From: Nocardioides dokdonensis FR1436 | GTDB lineage: Bacteria; Actinomycetota; Actinomycetes; Propionibacteriales; Nocardioidaceae | Length of the DNA: 64,000 nt | Direction: 5' to 3' | NCBI RefSeq assembly: GCF_001653335.1 | Contig: NZ_CP015079.1 | Span: forward strand, 3,782,001-3,846,000 | Part shown: one piece after another, positions 27,643 through 36,293 of the stretch | Layout: each line of letters starts with the position of its first letter | Position numbering within the stretch: the first letter of the stretch is position 1 | Made by a program: the position numbers and the translations under genes | Notes under the pieces: model-generated | Seen by the model: only the letters and a program-made list of their open reading frames with translations | The model's database searches: none | Told to the model about the DNA's origin: nothing

Positions 27643-29106
27643 TCAGTCCCAGGTGTGGACGGGCTCGTTGGTGTGCATCCGCTCGCGGTACTCCAGCGTG
27701 GTGGCGCGCAGCGCGTCGTAGCGGTCCTCCCCGGAGCGCTGGCGCATCCGCTTCACGAACCACTCGGCGCCGTTGACCCCGGTCAGGCAGCGCTGCTCGA
27801 TGATGCCCAGCAGCCGGTCCCGCACGTCGGACTCGACGCCCCAGGACTCCAGACCCTCGTGGGCCAGGGGCAGCAGGCGTCGCAGCACCAGCTCGGTCGC
27901 CGGCACCTGGCCCACGCCGGGCCAGTAGACCTGTGCGTCGATGCCCTGCTGGGCCGCGACGTGGAAGTTCTCCTCCGCGGCGCTGAAGGACATCTGCGAC
28001 CACAGCGGGCGCGGGGAGTCGACCAGCGCCCGCACCAGGCCGTAGTAGAAGGCGGCGTTGGCGACCGTGTCGACCACGGTCGGCCCCGCGGCCAGCAGCC
28101 GGTTCTCGACCCGCAGGTGCGGCACGTCGTCGACGACGTCGTACACGGGTCGGTTCCAGCGGTAGACGGTGCCGTTGTGCAGGCGCAGCTCCGAGAGCGC
28201 CGGGGTGCCGCCGGCGTCGAGGACCTCGAGGGGGTCCTCCTCGTCCGTCACCGGCAGCAGGGCCGGGAAGTAGCGCACGTTCTCCTCGAAGAGGTCGAAG
28301 ACCGAGGTGATCCAGCGCTCGCCGAACCACACGCGCGGCCGCACGCCCTGGGCCTTGAGCTCCTCGCTGCGCGTCTCGGTGGCCTGCTCGAAGAGGGGGA
28401 TCCGGGTCTCGCGCCACAGCTCGCGGCCCAGCAGGTACGGCGAGTTGGCGGCCACCGCCACCTGGGCGGCGGCGATGGCCTGCGAGGCGTTCCAGTACGC
28501 CGCGAACTGGTCGGGCGAGGTCTGCACGTGGAACTGGGTGCTGGTGCAGGCCGCCTCGGGGACGATGGAGTCGGCGGTGGTCTCCAGCGTCTCCGCGCCC
28601 GAGATCGAGATGGCGATGTCCTCACCGCGGGCATCGAGGATCTGGTCGCTGAGCAGCGCGTAGCGCGGGTTCGCGCTCAACGTCTGGCGGGTCATGTGCC
28701 CGTCGGCCAGGGTCGGCAGGATGCCGATCATCAGGAGGTGGGCGCCGACCTCCGAGGCCTTGGCCTCGGCGTCGTCGAGGTCGCGTCGCAGCTCCTCCTC
28801 GAAGGTCGTCAACCCACCTTCGCGCAGCCGTGCGGGAGGCACGTTGATCTCGATGTTGTACTGCCCCAGCTCGGTCTGGAAGTCGGGGTCGGCGATCCGC
28901 TCGAGCACGTCGGCGTTCTTCAGCGCCGGGTCGCCCCGCTCGTCGATCAGGTTCAGCTCGACCTCGAGGCCGGTCATCGGGTCGTCGGTGTCGAAGGCGG
29001 CCTCGCGCAGCATCCTCGCGAACACGTCCAGGCAGCGACGGACCTTCGCCCGGTGCCGCGTGCGGTCCGCACGGCTGAACTCCTGCGCCTCGACCTCTTC
29101 GCCCAT
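27643..29106 (-). CDS. Glutamate-cysteine ligase family (GCS2) protein
   Basis: About 487 residues; carboxylate-amine ligase of the GCS2 superfamily, the fold used for gamma-glutamyl peptide bonds. Visible motifs are MTGLEVELNLID, the substrate-site segment QYNIEINVPPARL and, in the second half, LRLHNGTVYRWNRPVYD and HLRVENRLLAAGPTVVD. It resembles the roughly 500-residue actinobacterial subgroup rather than mycothiol-pathway MshC or short YbdK enzymes. The true amine acceptor is unknown. Leaderless promoter motif directly upstream. Confidence 0.85.
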   Translation of the reverse strand: MGEEVEAQEFSRADRTRHRAKVRRCLDVFARMLREAAFDTDDPMTGLEVELNLIDERGDPALKNADVLERIADPDFQTELGQYNIEINVPPARLREGGLTTFEEELRRDLDDAEAKASEVGAHLLMIGILPTLADGHMTRQTLSANPRYALLSDQILDARGEDIAISISGAETLETTADSIVPEAACTSTQFHVQTSPDQFAAYWNASQAIAAAQVAVAANSPYLLGRELWRETRIPLFEQATETRSEELKAQGVRPRVWFGERWITSVFDLFEENVRYFPALLPVTDEEDPLEVLDAGGTPALSELRLHNGTVYRWNRPVYDVVDDVPHLRVENRLLAAGPTVVDTVANAAFYYGLVRALVDSPRPLWSQMSFSAAEENFHVAAQQGIDAQVYWPGVGQVPATELVLRRLLPLAHEGLESWGVESDVRDRLLGIIEQRCLTGVNGAEWFVKRMRQRSGEDRYDALRATTLEYRERMHTNEPVHTWD

Positions 29107-29112
29107 GCCTCG

Positions 29113-29118
29113 ACCCTA
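29113..29118 (-). promoter_or_regulatory. Leaderless promoter -10 element of the GCS2-family gene
   Basis: TAGGGT on the minus strand, 6 bases, then ATG at 29106; no ribosome binding site. Confidence 0.55.
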
Positions 29119-30120
29119 GGCCCCGTCGGGCTCGGCAGACACCCCCCGGACGCGGGGGTCGCCCGACCCGGTCCACTCGTGCGGCGGCACCGCCAGGTCG
29201 AGCAGCTGGGCCACGTAGCCGCCCAGCACGTGGTCGGGATCGAGGCCCAGGCACCGGTCGACGGCGCACCAGGCCAGGGCCCCACTGCCCGAGAGCCAGG
29301 CCGCGAAGCCGAGCACGGCCGCTGCCCCCGGCACCCAGGCGTCGGGGGTGCGTCGCACGACGTCGGACCAGAAGGCGACGTGGGCAGGTGCCTGCTCGCG
29401 GGTCATCATCAACCACGCCACGTCACGCACCGCCGGGTCGGCCACCGCCTGGACCAGCGCGGCGACGTCCTCGGCACCGGCGACCAGGCCGGCCGGGACG
29501 CAGCGCGCCAGCAGCGCGGCGACCTGGTCGGCGCTGAGCGCGGGCTCGTGGTCGAGCGCCTGCGCCACGTCGTCGCGACCGGCACGCTCAGGGTCCAGGG
29601 TGGCCGCCAGGTCGTCGCGGGAGCGGTGGGTGACCCGCCCGTCGAGGACCGCCTGCGCCCGGACCGGGTGCGCCGCGACGTCGTAGGCCGTCCCCGCGCC
29701 GGGGCCGAGTGCCGGCCAGTGCCGTCGCCCGTCGGTGCGGACGGTGTCGAGGACCGTGACGCCCGCGCCCGCGAAGGCGTCGACCAGGCTGCGCGCACAG
29801 CGGCGGCCGCGCTCGGCGTCGTCGGTGTAGACGACGAGCAGCACGCGGGGCACCCCGTGGCGCACGACGGGCGCGACGAGCAGCTGGGTGGCGGCCGCGA
29901 CCTCGGCGTCGGAGGCGTCGACGGCCGGCAGGTCCAGCCGGGCGTGGAACTGGCGCGGGGAGCCGAACGTCAGCATCACCACCGACTGGTGCGGCTCGAA
30001 GCCGAGCACGACCGGCACCACGGCGAGGACGTCCACCGGGTCACGGGCCACGAAGGTGTGCGGAGCAGCGGGCAGCGCCGAGGGCAGCGGGGTGGCGGGC
30101 AGTGGCTCTGGTGTCGTCAT
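29116..30120 (-). CDS. DUF4192 domain-containing protein
   Basis: About 334 residues of the actinobacterial DUF4192 family, function unknown. The conserved opening is DPVDVLAVVPVVLGFEPHQSVVMLTF and later VPRVLLVVYTDDAERGRRCARSLVDAF; the C-terminal half is helical (PGAAAVLGFAAWLSGSGALAW). The last bases of the gene overlap the -10 element of the downstream GCS2 gene, so that gene has its own promoter inside this one. It is divergent from dinB. Confidence 0.9.
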   Translation of the reverse strand: MTTPEPLPATPLPSALPAAPHTFVARDPVDVLAVVPVVLGFEPHQSVVMLTFGSPRQFHARLDLPAVDASDAEVAAATQLLVAPVVRHGVPRVLLVVYTDDAERGRRCARSLVDAFAGAGVTVLDTVRTDGRRHWPALGPGAGTAYDVAAHPVRAQAVLDGRVTHRSRDDLAATLDPERAGRDDVAQALDHEPALSADQVAALLARCVPAGLVAGAEDVAALVQAVADPAVRDVAWLMMTREQAPAHVAFWSDVVRRTPDAWVPGAAAVLGFAAWLSGSGALAWCAVDRCLGLDPDHVLGGYVAQLLDLAVPPHEWTGSGDPRVRGVSAEPDGA

Positions 30121-30238
30121 GGCCCGAGGCTGTCCGGCTGGCCGGCCCGGCGGCTTCCGGGAGGGCGACCTTGGGGACGAGCAGCGCCACGGACGGCGGC
30201 TGTGCACCTCAGGTGGCCGGCCGGTGCCGGTGCGCAGG

Positions 30239-30244
30239 TAACGT
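30239..30244 (+). promoter_or_regulatory. Leaderless promoter -10 element of dinB
   Basis: TAACGT followed by 6 bases and the GTG start at 30251. No LexA box is seen around it. Confidence 0.5.
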
Positions 30245-30250
30245 GCCCAG

Positions 30251-31627
30251 GTGCGCGCCCAGGCCTCGGTCCTCCACCTGGACCTCGACGCCTTCTTCGC
30301 GGCCGTCGAGCAGCGCGACAAGCCCTCCCTGCGCGGCAAGCCCGTGGTGGTCGGTGGCGTCGGTGGCCGTGGCGTGGTCGCGACCGCGTCGTACGAGGCC
30401 CGGGTGCACGGGGTGCGCTCCGCGATGTCGACCCGGGAGGCGCGTGCCCGCTGTCCGCAGGCGGCCTTCCTCTCGGGGCGCTTCCACGCCTACCGCGAGG
30501 CGAGCCGGGTGGTGATGGGGCTGCTGCGCGAGGCCTCGCCCCTGGTCGAACCGCTGTCGCTCGACGAGGCCTTCGTCGACCTCGAGCAGGCCGGGCTCCC
30601 CGACCTGGAGGTCGCAACGGTCACCGAGTTCGCCCAGGAGCTGCGCCGTCGGGTGCACGAGGCCACCGACGGGCTCACCGCGTCGGTCGGCCTCGGCACC
30701 AGCAAGCTCGTCGCGAAGATCGCCAGCGACCTCGACAAGCCCGACGGGCTGGTCGTGGTCGCGCCCGGGACCGAGCAGGAGCTCCTGCGCCCGATGAAGG
30801 CAAGCATCATCCCCGGCGTCGGGCCGGCGAGCGCCGAGCGGCTGCGCAGGGCCGGCATCGTGACGGTCGCCGACCTCGAGCAGGCCGGCCTCGACGAGCT
30901 GGTCCGGCTCCTCGGGCGCGCCCACGGCGGCGGGCTGCACCTGCTCTCCCGGGCCCGTGACGACCGGCCTGTGGTGGCCGACCGCGAGGCCAAGTCGGTC
31001 AGCGTGGAGGGCACCTACGACACCGACCTGTCCGACCTGCGCCTCATCGAGGGGCTGCTGACCCGCCAGGCCGGCGAGGTCGCCGCCCGGCTGCGCGCCT
31101 CCGGGCTCTCGGGACGCACCGTGAGCATCAAGGTGCGCTTCCACGACTTCACCACCGTGAGCCGCTCCACCACCCTCGCCTCCCCCACCGACCACGCCCC
31201 CACCGTCGCCCGCAGCGCCCGGTCCCTGCTCGCCGACCTGCTCGCGGGCACCGACACCGGCCCCCAGGTGCGCGCCGGCGTCCGCCTGCTCGGGGTGGGG
31301 GTCTCCGGGCTGGCCGACTGGGTGCAGGAGGACCTCTTCGCCGATCCCGACGCCGAGGAGGAGCCGGTCGAGGAGCTGCCCGAGCCGCCGCGGGCCCGTC
31401 ACCTCGGCGTCTGGGCGCCCGGGATGGACGTCGAGCACACCGACCTGGGCCGCGGATGGGTCTGGGGGGCCGGACGCGGGGTGGTGACGGTCCGCTTCGA
31501 GACCCGGGAGTCCCCCGCCGGGCCGGTGCGCTCGTTCCGCGACGACGACCCGGCGCTGCGGCCCTGGACCACACCGGAACCTGAGGAGCCCGACCCGCCC
31601 GGGGTCGCGCTCAGCGGGCCGGGGTGA
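30251..31627 (+). CDS. dinB: DNA polymerase IV (Y-family translesion polymerase)
   Basis: About 458 residues. Catalytic residues are in LHLDLDAFFAAVEQ (first Asp) and EPLSLDEAFVDLE (Asp-Glu pair). The helix-hairpin-helix thumb reads IPGVGPASAERLRRAGI and the little-finger domain follows from about residue 250. About 70 extra C-terminal residues (from EDLFADPDAEEEPVEELPE) contain an acidic stretch and a Trp-rich segment GRGWVWGAGRGVVTVRF, as in several actinobacterial DinB proteins. A sliding-clamp-binding peptide is not obvious. The 3' end overlaps pxpC by 17 bases tail to tail. Confidence 0.94.
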   Translation: MRAQASVLHLDLDAFFAAVEQRDKPSLRGKPVVVGGVGGRGVVATASYEARVHGVRSAMSTREARARCPQAAFLSGRFHAYREASRVVMGLLREASPLVEPLSLDEAFVDLEQAGLPDLEVATVTEFAQELRRRVHEATDGLTASVGLGTSKLVAKIASDLDKPDGLVVVAPGTEQELLRPMKASIIPGVGPASAERLRRAGIVTVADLEQAGLDELVRLLGRAHGGGLHLLSRARDDRPVVADREAKSVSVEGTYDTDLSDLRLIEGLLTRQAGEVAARLRASGLSGRTVSIKVRFHDFTTVSRSTTLASPTDHAPTVARSARSLLADLLAGTDTGPQVRAGVRLLGVGVSGLADWVQEDLFADPDAEEEPVEELPEPPRARHLGVWAPGMDVEHTDLGRGWVWGAGRGVVTVRFETRESPAGPVRSFRDDDPALRPWTTPEPEEPDPPGVALSGPG

Positions 31628-32483
31628 AGCGCACCGGGTCGCCGGGACGCAGCTGGGCGCACTGCCACAGGTCGGCCGCGTCCACGACCGCCACGACCGG
31701 GTAGCCGCCGGTGGGCGGGTGGTCGGCCAGGAACACGACCGGCAGCCCGCTGGGCGGCACCTGCACCGCACCCAGCACCATCCCCTCGCTGGCCAGCTCG
31801 CCGGTCTCGGCGCGCGCCATCGGTGGCCCGACGAGCCGCAGCCCGACGCGGTTCGACTCCCCCGCCACGACGTACGCCGCCGCGCACAGCCGGGCGAGCG
31901 TGCGAGGGCCGAGTCGCTCGGCCCGGGGGCCGGGGTGCACGCGCAGCGTCCCGGTCGGGGTGCCCGCGGGCGAGGGGCCGAGCGCCTCGACGGTCGCCGG
32001 CGGGCCGCTGGGACGACCGAGCGGCAGCACCTGGCCGGGGGCCAGGGCCGGTGGACCGACCCCGGCGAGCGTGTCGGTCGCCCGGGAGCCGAGGACCGGC
32101 TCGACGTCGATGCCGCCGGCGAGCGCGACGTAGGTGCGCACGCCGCTGCGCGGGCTGCCCACGCGCAGCACCCCACCGGCCGGGACGAGCACGGCCCGCG
32201 CCAGCGCGCAGGGCCGGTCGTCGATGCTCACCGGTGCCGCGGCCCCCGTGACCGCGACCCAGGTCGCCGCGTCCAGGCGCAGTGCCAGTCCCCCGAGCGT
32301 CACCTCCAGGAGCGCCGCGGTCGGCGGGTTCCCGACCAGGCGGTGGGCCAGCGCCGCGGCCGGCCGGTCGAGCGGACCTGCCCGCGGGACGCCGAGGTGC
32401 GCGAACCCGGGGCGGCCGAGGTCCTGCACGGTGCTGAGCGGTCCGCCCGACAGCACCTCCGCGGTCCGGGCGTGCCTGCTCAC
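31611..32483 (-). CDS. pxpC: 5-oxoprolinase subunit C (biotin-dependent carboxyltransferase-like)
   Basis: About 290 residues. PxpABC hydrolyses 5-oxoproline (pyroglutamate) to glutamate with ATP. The opening TVQDLGRPGFAHLGVPRAGPLD is diagnostic, as are NPPTAALLEVTLGG, TYVALAGGIDVEPVLGSRATD and SNRVGLRLVGPP. GTG at 32483 overlaps pxpB by GTGA. Last gene of the operon. Confidence 0.95.
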   Translation of the reverse strand: MSRHARTAEVLSGGPLSTVQDLGRPGFAHLGVPRAGPLDRPAAALAHRLVGNPPTAALLEVTLGGLALRLDAATWVAVTGAAAPVSIDDRPCALARAVLVPAGGVLRVGSPRSGVRTYVALAGGIDVEPVLGSRATDTLAGVGPPALAPGQVLPLGRPSGPPATVEALGPSPAGTPTGTLRVHPGPRAERLGPRTLARLCAAAYVVAGESNRVGLRLVGPPMARAETGELASEGMVLGAVQVPPSGLPVVFLADHPPTGGYPVVAVVDAADLWQCAQLRPGDPVRFTPAR

Positions 32484-33148
32484 CGGTGTGCCCCGGCCTC
32501 GACGAAGCGCACCCGGGTGCCCGGGGCGAGCAGCGCCGGCGGGTCGCGGTGCACGTCCCAGAGGGTGACGTCGGTGCGGCCCAGCAGCCGCCACCCGCCC
32601 GGGGAGGCCGTGGGGTAGACCCCGCACCAGGTGTCGGCGAGCGCGACGGACCCCGCGGGCACCCGCGGACGTGGAGCATCGAGGCGCGGCACGGCCCACT
32701 CCCGGGGCAGGCCGGAGAGGTAGGCGAAGCCGGGTGCGAAGCCGCAGAAGACGCTGACCAGCTCGAGCCGGGTGTGCCGGGCGACGACCTCGGCCGGCTC
32801 GACCCCCCACAGCGCGGCGACGGCCTCGAGGTCGGGTCCGTCGTAGACCACCGGCACCTCGACGACCGGCCCGGGACGCGTCGCGGCGTCTGCCGCGGTC
32901 GGCTCCCAGGCGTGCAGCAGTGCGGTGGCGCGAGCGACGGCAGCGCGGTCGGTGAGGCCGTCGAGCAGCACGGTGCACGCGGCCGGCACCACCTCGGCCG
33001 CCGGCACCCCCTGGTCCCGGACCCAGGTGGCCAGCGCCAGGGCGGTGGCGGCGTCGGCCACCTCGACCAGGAGCGCGGTCGGCCCGAACGCTCGCACGCT
33101 CACCGCCCGGGCGGCCCCGTCCGCGTCACCGTCCCCCACCACGGTCAC
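32480..33148 (-). CDS. pxpB: 5-oxoprolinase subunit B
   Basis: About 222 residues of the allophanate hydrolase subunit 1/KipI family. Typical segments are VPVVYDGPDLEAVAALWG and FCGFAPGFAYLSGLPREWAVPRLDAPRPRVPAGSVALA, with GGWRLLGRTDVTLWD near the end. The GTG at 33148 is preferred over one at 33166 because it gives the same GTGA overlap with pxpA that the next gene pair shows. Confidence 0.94.
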   Translation of the reverse strand: MTVVGDGDADGAARAVSVRAFGPTALLVEVADAATALALATWVRDQGVPAAEVVPAACTVLLDGLTDRAAVARATALLHAWEPTAADAATRPGPVVEVPVVYDGPDLEAVAALWGVEPAEVVARHTRLELVSVFCGFAPGFAYLSGLPREWAVPRLDAPRPRVPAGSVALADTWCGVYPTASPGGWRLLGRTDVTLWDVHRDPPALLAPGTRVRFVEAGAHR

Positions 33149-33837
33149 AGGCCCCGCAGCGTCCACCCGGCGGACTCCAGCGCCGCCCGGACCGCCCGGG
33201 CGTGGGCGACCGCCCCCGGGCTGTCACCGTGCACGCACAGCGAGTCGTGGCGCTGGCCCCGCTCGAGCAGCGCGAGCGCGTGCCGGGCGATCGCGTCGGG
33301 GTCGTCGAGCAGCGCGCCCGGCTGGTCGCGCGGCACCAGGCGCCCCTGGGGCGTGTAGCCGCGGTCCGGGAACCCCTCGTGGCGCACGGTCCGTCCGCGC
33401 GCGGTCGCCAGGTCCAGCAGCTGCCCGGCCATCCCGAGCACCGGCAGGTCGCCGGACCCGGACAGCACCGCCGCGGCCTGCTCCGGGTCGTCCATCGTGC
33501 GGTGGTAGAGCGCCCCGTGCGGCTTCACGTAGCGCACCGAGGTGCCGGCCCGCTCCGCGATCTGCGTCAGGGTCCCGACCTGGTCGGCGACCTGCTCGCG
33601 CAGCACGTCGGGGTCGACGTCGAGGGCCCGTCTGCCGAAGTGCTCCCGGTCGGCGTAGGAGACCTGCGCGCCGATGGAGACGCCGCGGCGGACGGCCTCG
33701 TCGCAGACCGCGCGCATGATCGCGGGCGACCCGGCGTGGTAGCCGCACGCCAGGTTGGCCGAGCTCACCACGCGCAGCAGGGCCGCGTCGTCGGTGACCT
33801 CCTCGCCGAGGTCGGCGTTCAGGTCGACGTACCGCAT
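33145..33837 (-). CDS. pxpA: 5-oxoprolinase subunit A (LamB/YcsF family)
   Basis: About 230 residues, shorter than the usual 245-255. The family signature DLNADLGEE at the N-terminus, SSANLACGYHAGSP and VKPHGALYHRTMDD carry the metal and substrate residues. ATG at 33837 is directly downstream of a leaderless -10 motif. It is divergent from the S9 peptidase gene with only 37 bases between the two start codons. Confidence 0.95.
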   Translation of the reverse strand: MRYVDLNADLGEEVTDDAALLRVVSSANLACGYHAGSPAIMRAVCDEAVRRGVSIGAQVSYADREHFGRRALDVDPDVLREQVADQVGTLTQIAERAGTSVRYVKPHGALYHRTMDDPEQAAAVLSGSGDLPVLGMAGQLLDLATARGRTVRHEGFPDRGYTPQGRLVPRDQPGALLDDPDAIARHALALLERGQRHDSLCVHGDSPGAVAHARAVRAALESAGWTLRGL

Positions 33838-33844
33838 GTGCGGC

Positions 33845-33850
33845 ACGCTA
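33845..33850 (-). promoter_or_regulatory. Leaderless promoter -10 element of pxpABC
   Basis: TAGCGT on the minus strand, 7 bases, then the pxpA ATG at 33837. Confidence 0.5.
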
Positions 33851-33862
33851 TCGGCCACGCCA

Positions 33863-33868
33863 TAGGTT
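33863..33868 (+). promoter_or_regulatory. Leaderless promoter -10 element of the S9 peptidase gene
   Basis: TAGGTT, 6 bases, then ATG at 33875. It is back-to-back with the pxpA element, only 12 bases apart, in a 37-base gap. Confidence 0.5.
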
Positions 33869-33874
33869 GGCGCC

Positions 33875-36043
33875 ATGTCCTCCGCACCTCAGCACCCGTC
33901 CGTGACCCCTCCTGTCGCCGAGCGGCGCCCCACCGAGCGCGAGTTCCACGGCCGCACCCGGCACGACGACTACGAGTGGCTGCGCGAGAAGGACTCCCCC
34001 GAGGTCCGGGCCCACCTCGAGGCGGAGAACGCGTGGACCGAGGCCCGCACCGCGCACCTCTCCGACCTGCGCACGAGGATCTTCGAGGAGATCAAGGCCC
34101 GTACCCGCGAGACCGACCTGTCGGTGCCGGTGCGCAACCGGGACCACTGGTACTACGGGCGCTCCTTCGAGGGCCGCGAGTACGGCGCCACCTGCCGGGT
34201 GCCGGTCGCCGGCCCCGACGACTGGACGCCGCCGACCCCCGCCGAGGACTGCGCGCCCGACCAGCCCGCCCTGCCCGGCGAGGAGGTGCTGCTCGACCTC
34301 GACGCGCTCGCCGAGGGCCACGAGTTCTTCTCCCTCGGCGGCGCGAGCATCAGCCCCGACGCCACCCGGCTGGCCTACAGCGTCGACGTGGTCGGCGACG
34401 AGCGCTACACCGCGCGCGTCAAGGACCTCGCCACCGGCGACCTGCTGCCCGACGTGCTCGAGGGCGTCATCCACGGCACCACCTGGGACCGTGACGGCGA
34501 GAACCTCTACTACGCCACCGTCGACGAGGCCTGGCGCGCCGACAAGATCTGGCGGCACCGCCTCGGCACGGCGCAGTCGGAGGACGAGCTGGTCCACCAC
34601 GAGACGGACGGCCGCTTCTTCGTCGGGATCGGCCGGTCGCGCTCCGACCGGTTCCTGGTGCTGGTCGCGGGCAGCAAGACCACCACGGAGTACCGCTTCC
34701 TCGACGCCGACGACCCCGCGGCGGGCTGGCAGGTCTTCGCGGAGCGGGTCGAGGGCGTCGAGTATTCCCTCGACCACGCCGTCATCGCCGGCGAGGACCG
34801 CTTCCTGGTGCTGCACAACGCCACCGGCCCCGACTTCGAGCTGGCCACCGCCCCGCTGGCCCCGACCCCGGCAGCGGGCTGGGAGGCGATGATCGCGCAC
34901 GACCCCGCCGTACGGCTCGAGGACGTCGACGCCTTCGCCGGGCACCTCGTGGTGCACCAGCGCAGCGAGGGCCTGACCCAGCTGCGCATCATCGAGCTCG
35001 GTCCCGACGGCGTCGGCGACGACTACCTGGTCCCCTTCGACGCCGAGGTGTACACCGTCGGCGCCGGGGGCAACCCGACCTTCGACCAGCCGGTGGTGCG
35101 CCTGGGCTTCACCTCGATGGCCGTCCCGTCGTCGGTCTACGACTACGACGTGCGCAGCCGGGGGCTCACCCTGCTGCGTCGCACGCCGGTGCTCGGCGGC
35201 TACGACCCGGCCGACTACGAGGAGCACCGGCTGTGGGCCACCGCGGATGACGGCGCGCAGGTGCCGATCTCCGTCGTGTGCCGTCGCGGCTCGCGCGAGG
35301 ACGACGGCGGCGGCACCCGCCCGGTGCCGACGCTGCTCTACGGGTACGGCTCCTACGAGGCCTCCATCGACCCCTACTTCTCGGTCGCCCGGCTCTCGCT
35401 GCTCGACCGGGGCGCCGCCTTCGCGATCGCCCACGTGCGCGGCGGCGGCGAGATGGGCCGCCGGTGGTACGACGAGGGCAAGATGACCACGAAGCAGAAC
35501 ACCTTCTCCGACTTCATCGCCTGCGCCCGCCACCTGGTCGACACCGGCTGGTCGAGTCCGCGCACCCTGGTCGCCGAGGGCGGCAGCGCCGGCGGGATGC
35601 TGATGGGCGCGGTGGCCAACCAGGCCCCGGAGCTGTTCACCGGCATCGTCGCGGCGGTCCCGTTCGTCGACGCCCTCACCACCATGCTCGACGCCACCCT
35701 GCCGCTGACGGTCACCGAGTACGACGAGTGGGGCAACCCCGAGGCGGACCCCGAGGTCTACGACTACATGGCCTCGTACGCGCCGTACGACAACGTCACG
35801 GAGCAGGACTACCCGGCGATCCTGGCCGAGACCTCCCTCAACGACACGCGGGTGCTCTACGTCGAGCCCGCCAAGTGGGTCGCCAAGCTGCGCGCCACCG
35901 CCCCCGACCACCGTCCCGACGTGCTGCTGCGCACGGAGATGTCGGCCGGGCACGGCGGTGTCTCGGGCCGCTACAAGGCCTGGCACGACCGGGCCTTCGC
36001 GCTGGCCTGGATGCTGGACCGGATGGGGCTGGCCGACGCCTGA
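33875..36043 (+). CDS. ptrB: S9A family serine peptidase, oligopeptidase B type
   Basis: About 722 residues; cytoplasmic oligopeptidase of the prolyl oligopeptidase family. The beta-propeller spans about residues 70-410 and the alpha/beta hydrolase follows. The nucleophile Ser is in GGSAGGMLMG (about residue 571) and the catalytic His in EMSAGHGGVSGRY (about 693). The latter, and HVRGGGEMGRRWYDEGK, are typical of oligopeptidase B, which cuts after Arg/Lys. No signal peptide. Exact cleavage preference is inferred. Confidence 0.92.
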   Translation: MSSAPQHPSVTPPVAERRPTEREFHGRTRHDDYEWLREKDSPEVRAHLEAENAWTEARTAHLSDLRTRIFEEIKARTRETDLSVPVRNRDHWYYGRSFEGREYGATCRVPVAGPDDWTPPTPAEDCAPDQPALPGEEVLLDLDALAEGHEFFSLGGASISPDATRLAYSVDVVGDERYTARVKDLATGDLLPDVLEGVIHGTTWDRDGENLYYATVDEAWRADKIWRHRLGTAQSEDELVHHETDGRFFVGIGRSRSDRFLVLVAGSKTTTEYRFLDADDPAAGWQVFAERVEGVEYSLDHAVIAGEDRFLVLHNATGPDFELATAPLAPTPAAGWEAMIAHDPAVRLEDVDAFAGHLVVHQRSEGLTQLRIIELGPDGVGDDYLVPFDAEVYTVGAGGNPTFDQPVVRLGFTSMAVPSSVYDYDVRSRGLTLLRRTPVLGGYDPADYEEHRLWATADDGAQVPISVVCRRGSREDDGGGTRPVPTLLYGYGSYEASIDPYFSVARLSLLDRGAAFAIAHVRGGGEMGRRWYDEGKMTTKQNTFSDFIACARHLVDTGWSSPRTLVAEGGSAGGMLMGAVANQAPELFTGIVAAVPFVDALTTMLDATLPLTVTEYDEWGNPEADPEVYDYMASYAPYDNVTEQDYPAILAETSLNDTRVLYVEPAKWVAKLRATAPDHRPDVLLRTEMSAGHGGVSGRYKAWHDRAFALAWMLDRMGLADA

Positions 36044-36215
36044 CCCCTGATCCCTCGCCCTCTTCTCCCCCTGCGGGGTGAGAGCCATCCGATCGCTGCG
36101 GGGCACCGAACAAGCAGTGAGAGGTGTGGCCCTGAGAAGTCGCTGAGAGTTGGCTCGTCATGCAACTCCGGGGGCGGGCCACACGTCCTTGATGGTGAAG
36201 GCTCCGCGGTGGAAC

Positions 36216-36243
36216 GGGAATCTCCGGCCACCCCAGGAGCGTT
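36216..36243 (+). promoter_or_regulatory. SigH/SigE-type ECF promoter of the SigB-like gene
   Basis: GGGAAT at 36216-36221 and cGTT at 36240-36243, separated by 18 bases. In mycobacteria sigB is driven from a promoter of this kind by SigE/SigH under stress. The implied transcript start is about 43 bases before the ATG. Confidence 0.55.
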
Positions 36244-36293
36244 GGACACGACGTGGGAGCACGAGAGCGACCACGTGCCGAAGGAGGGGTTTC

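Noticed and set aside
27235..30960. Plus-strand 1241-codon frame through several genes
   Set aside because: Crosses the GCS2 and DUF4192 genes antisense and reads into dinB out of frame; no domain.
36044..36293. Small gene between the S9 peptidase and SigB-like genes
   Set aside because: Open stretches lack start signals and the space is better explained by the promoter and leader of the sigma gene.
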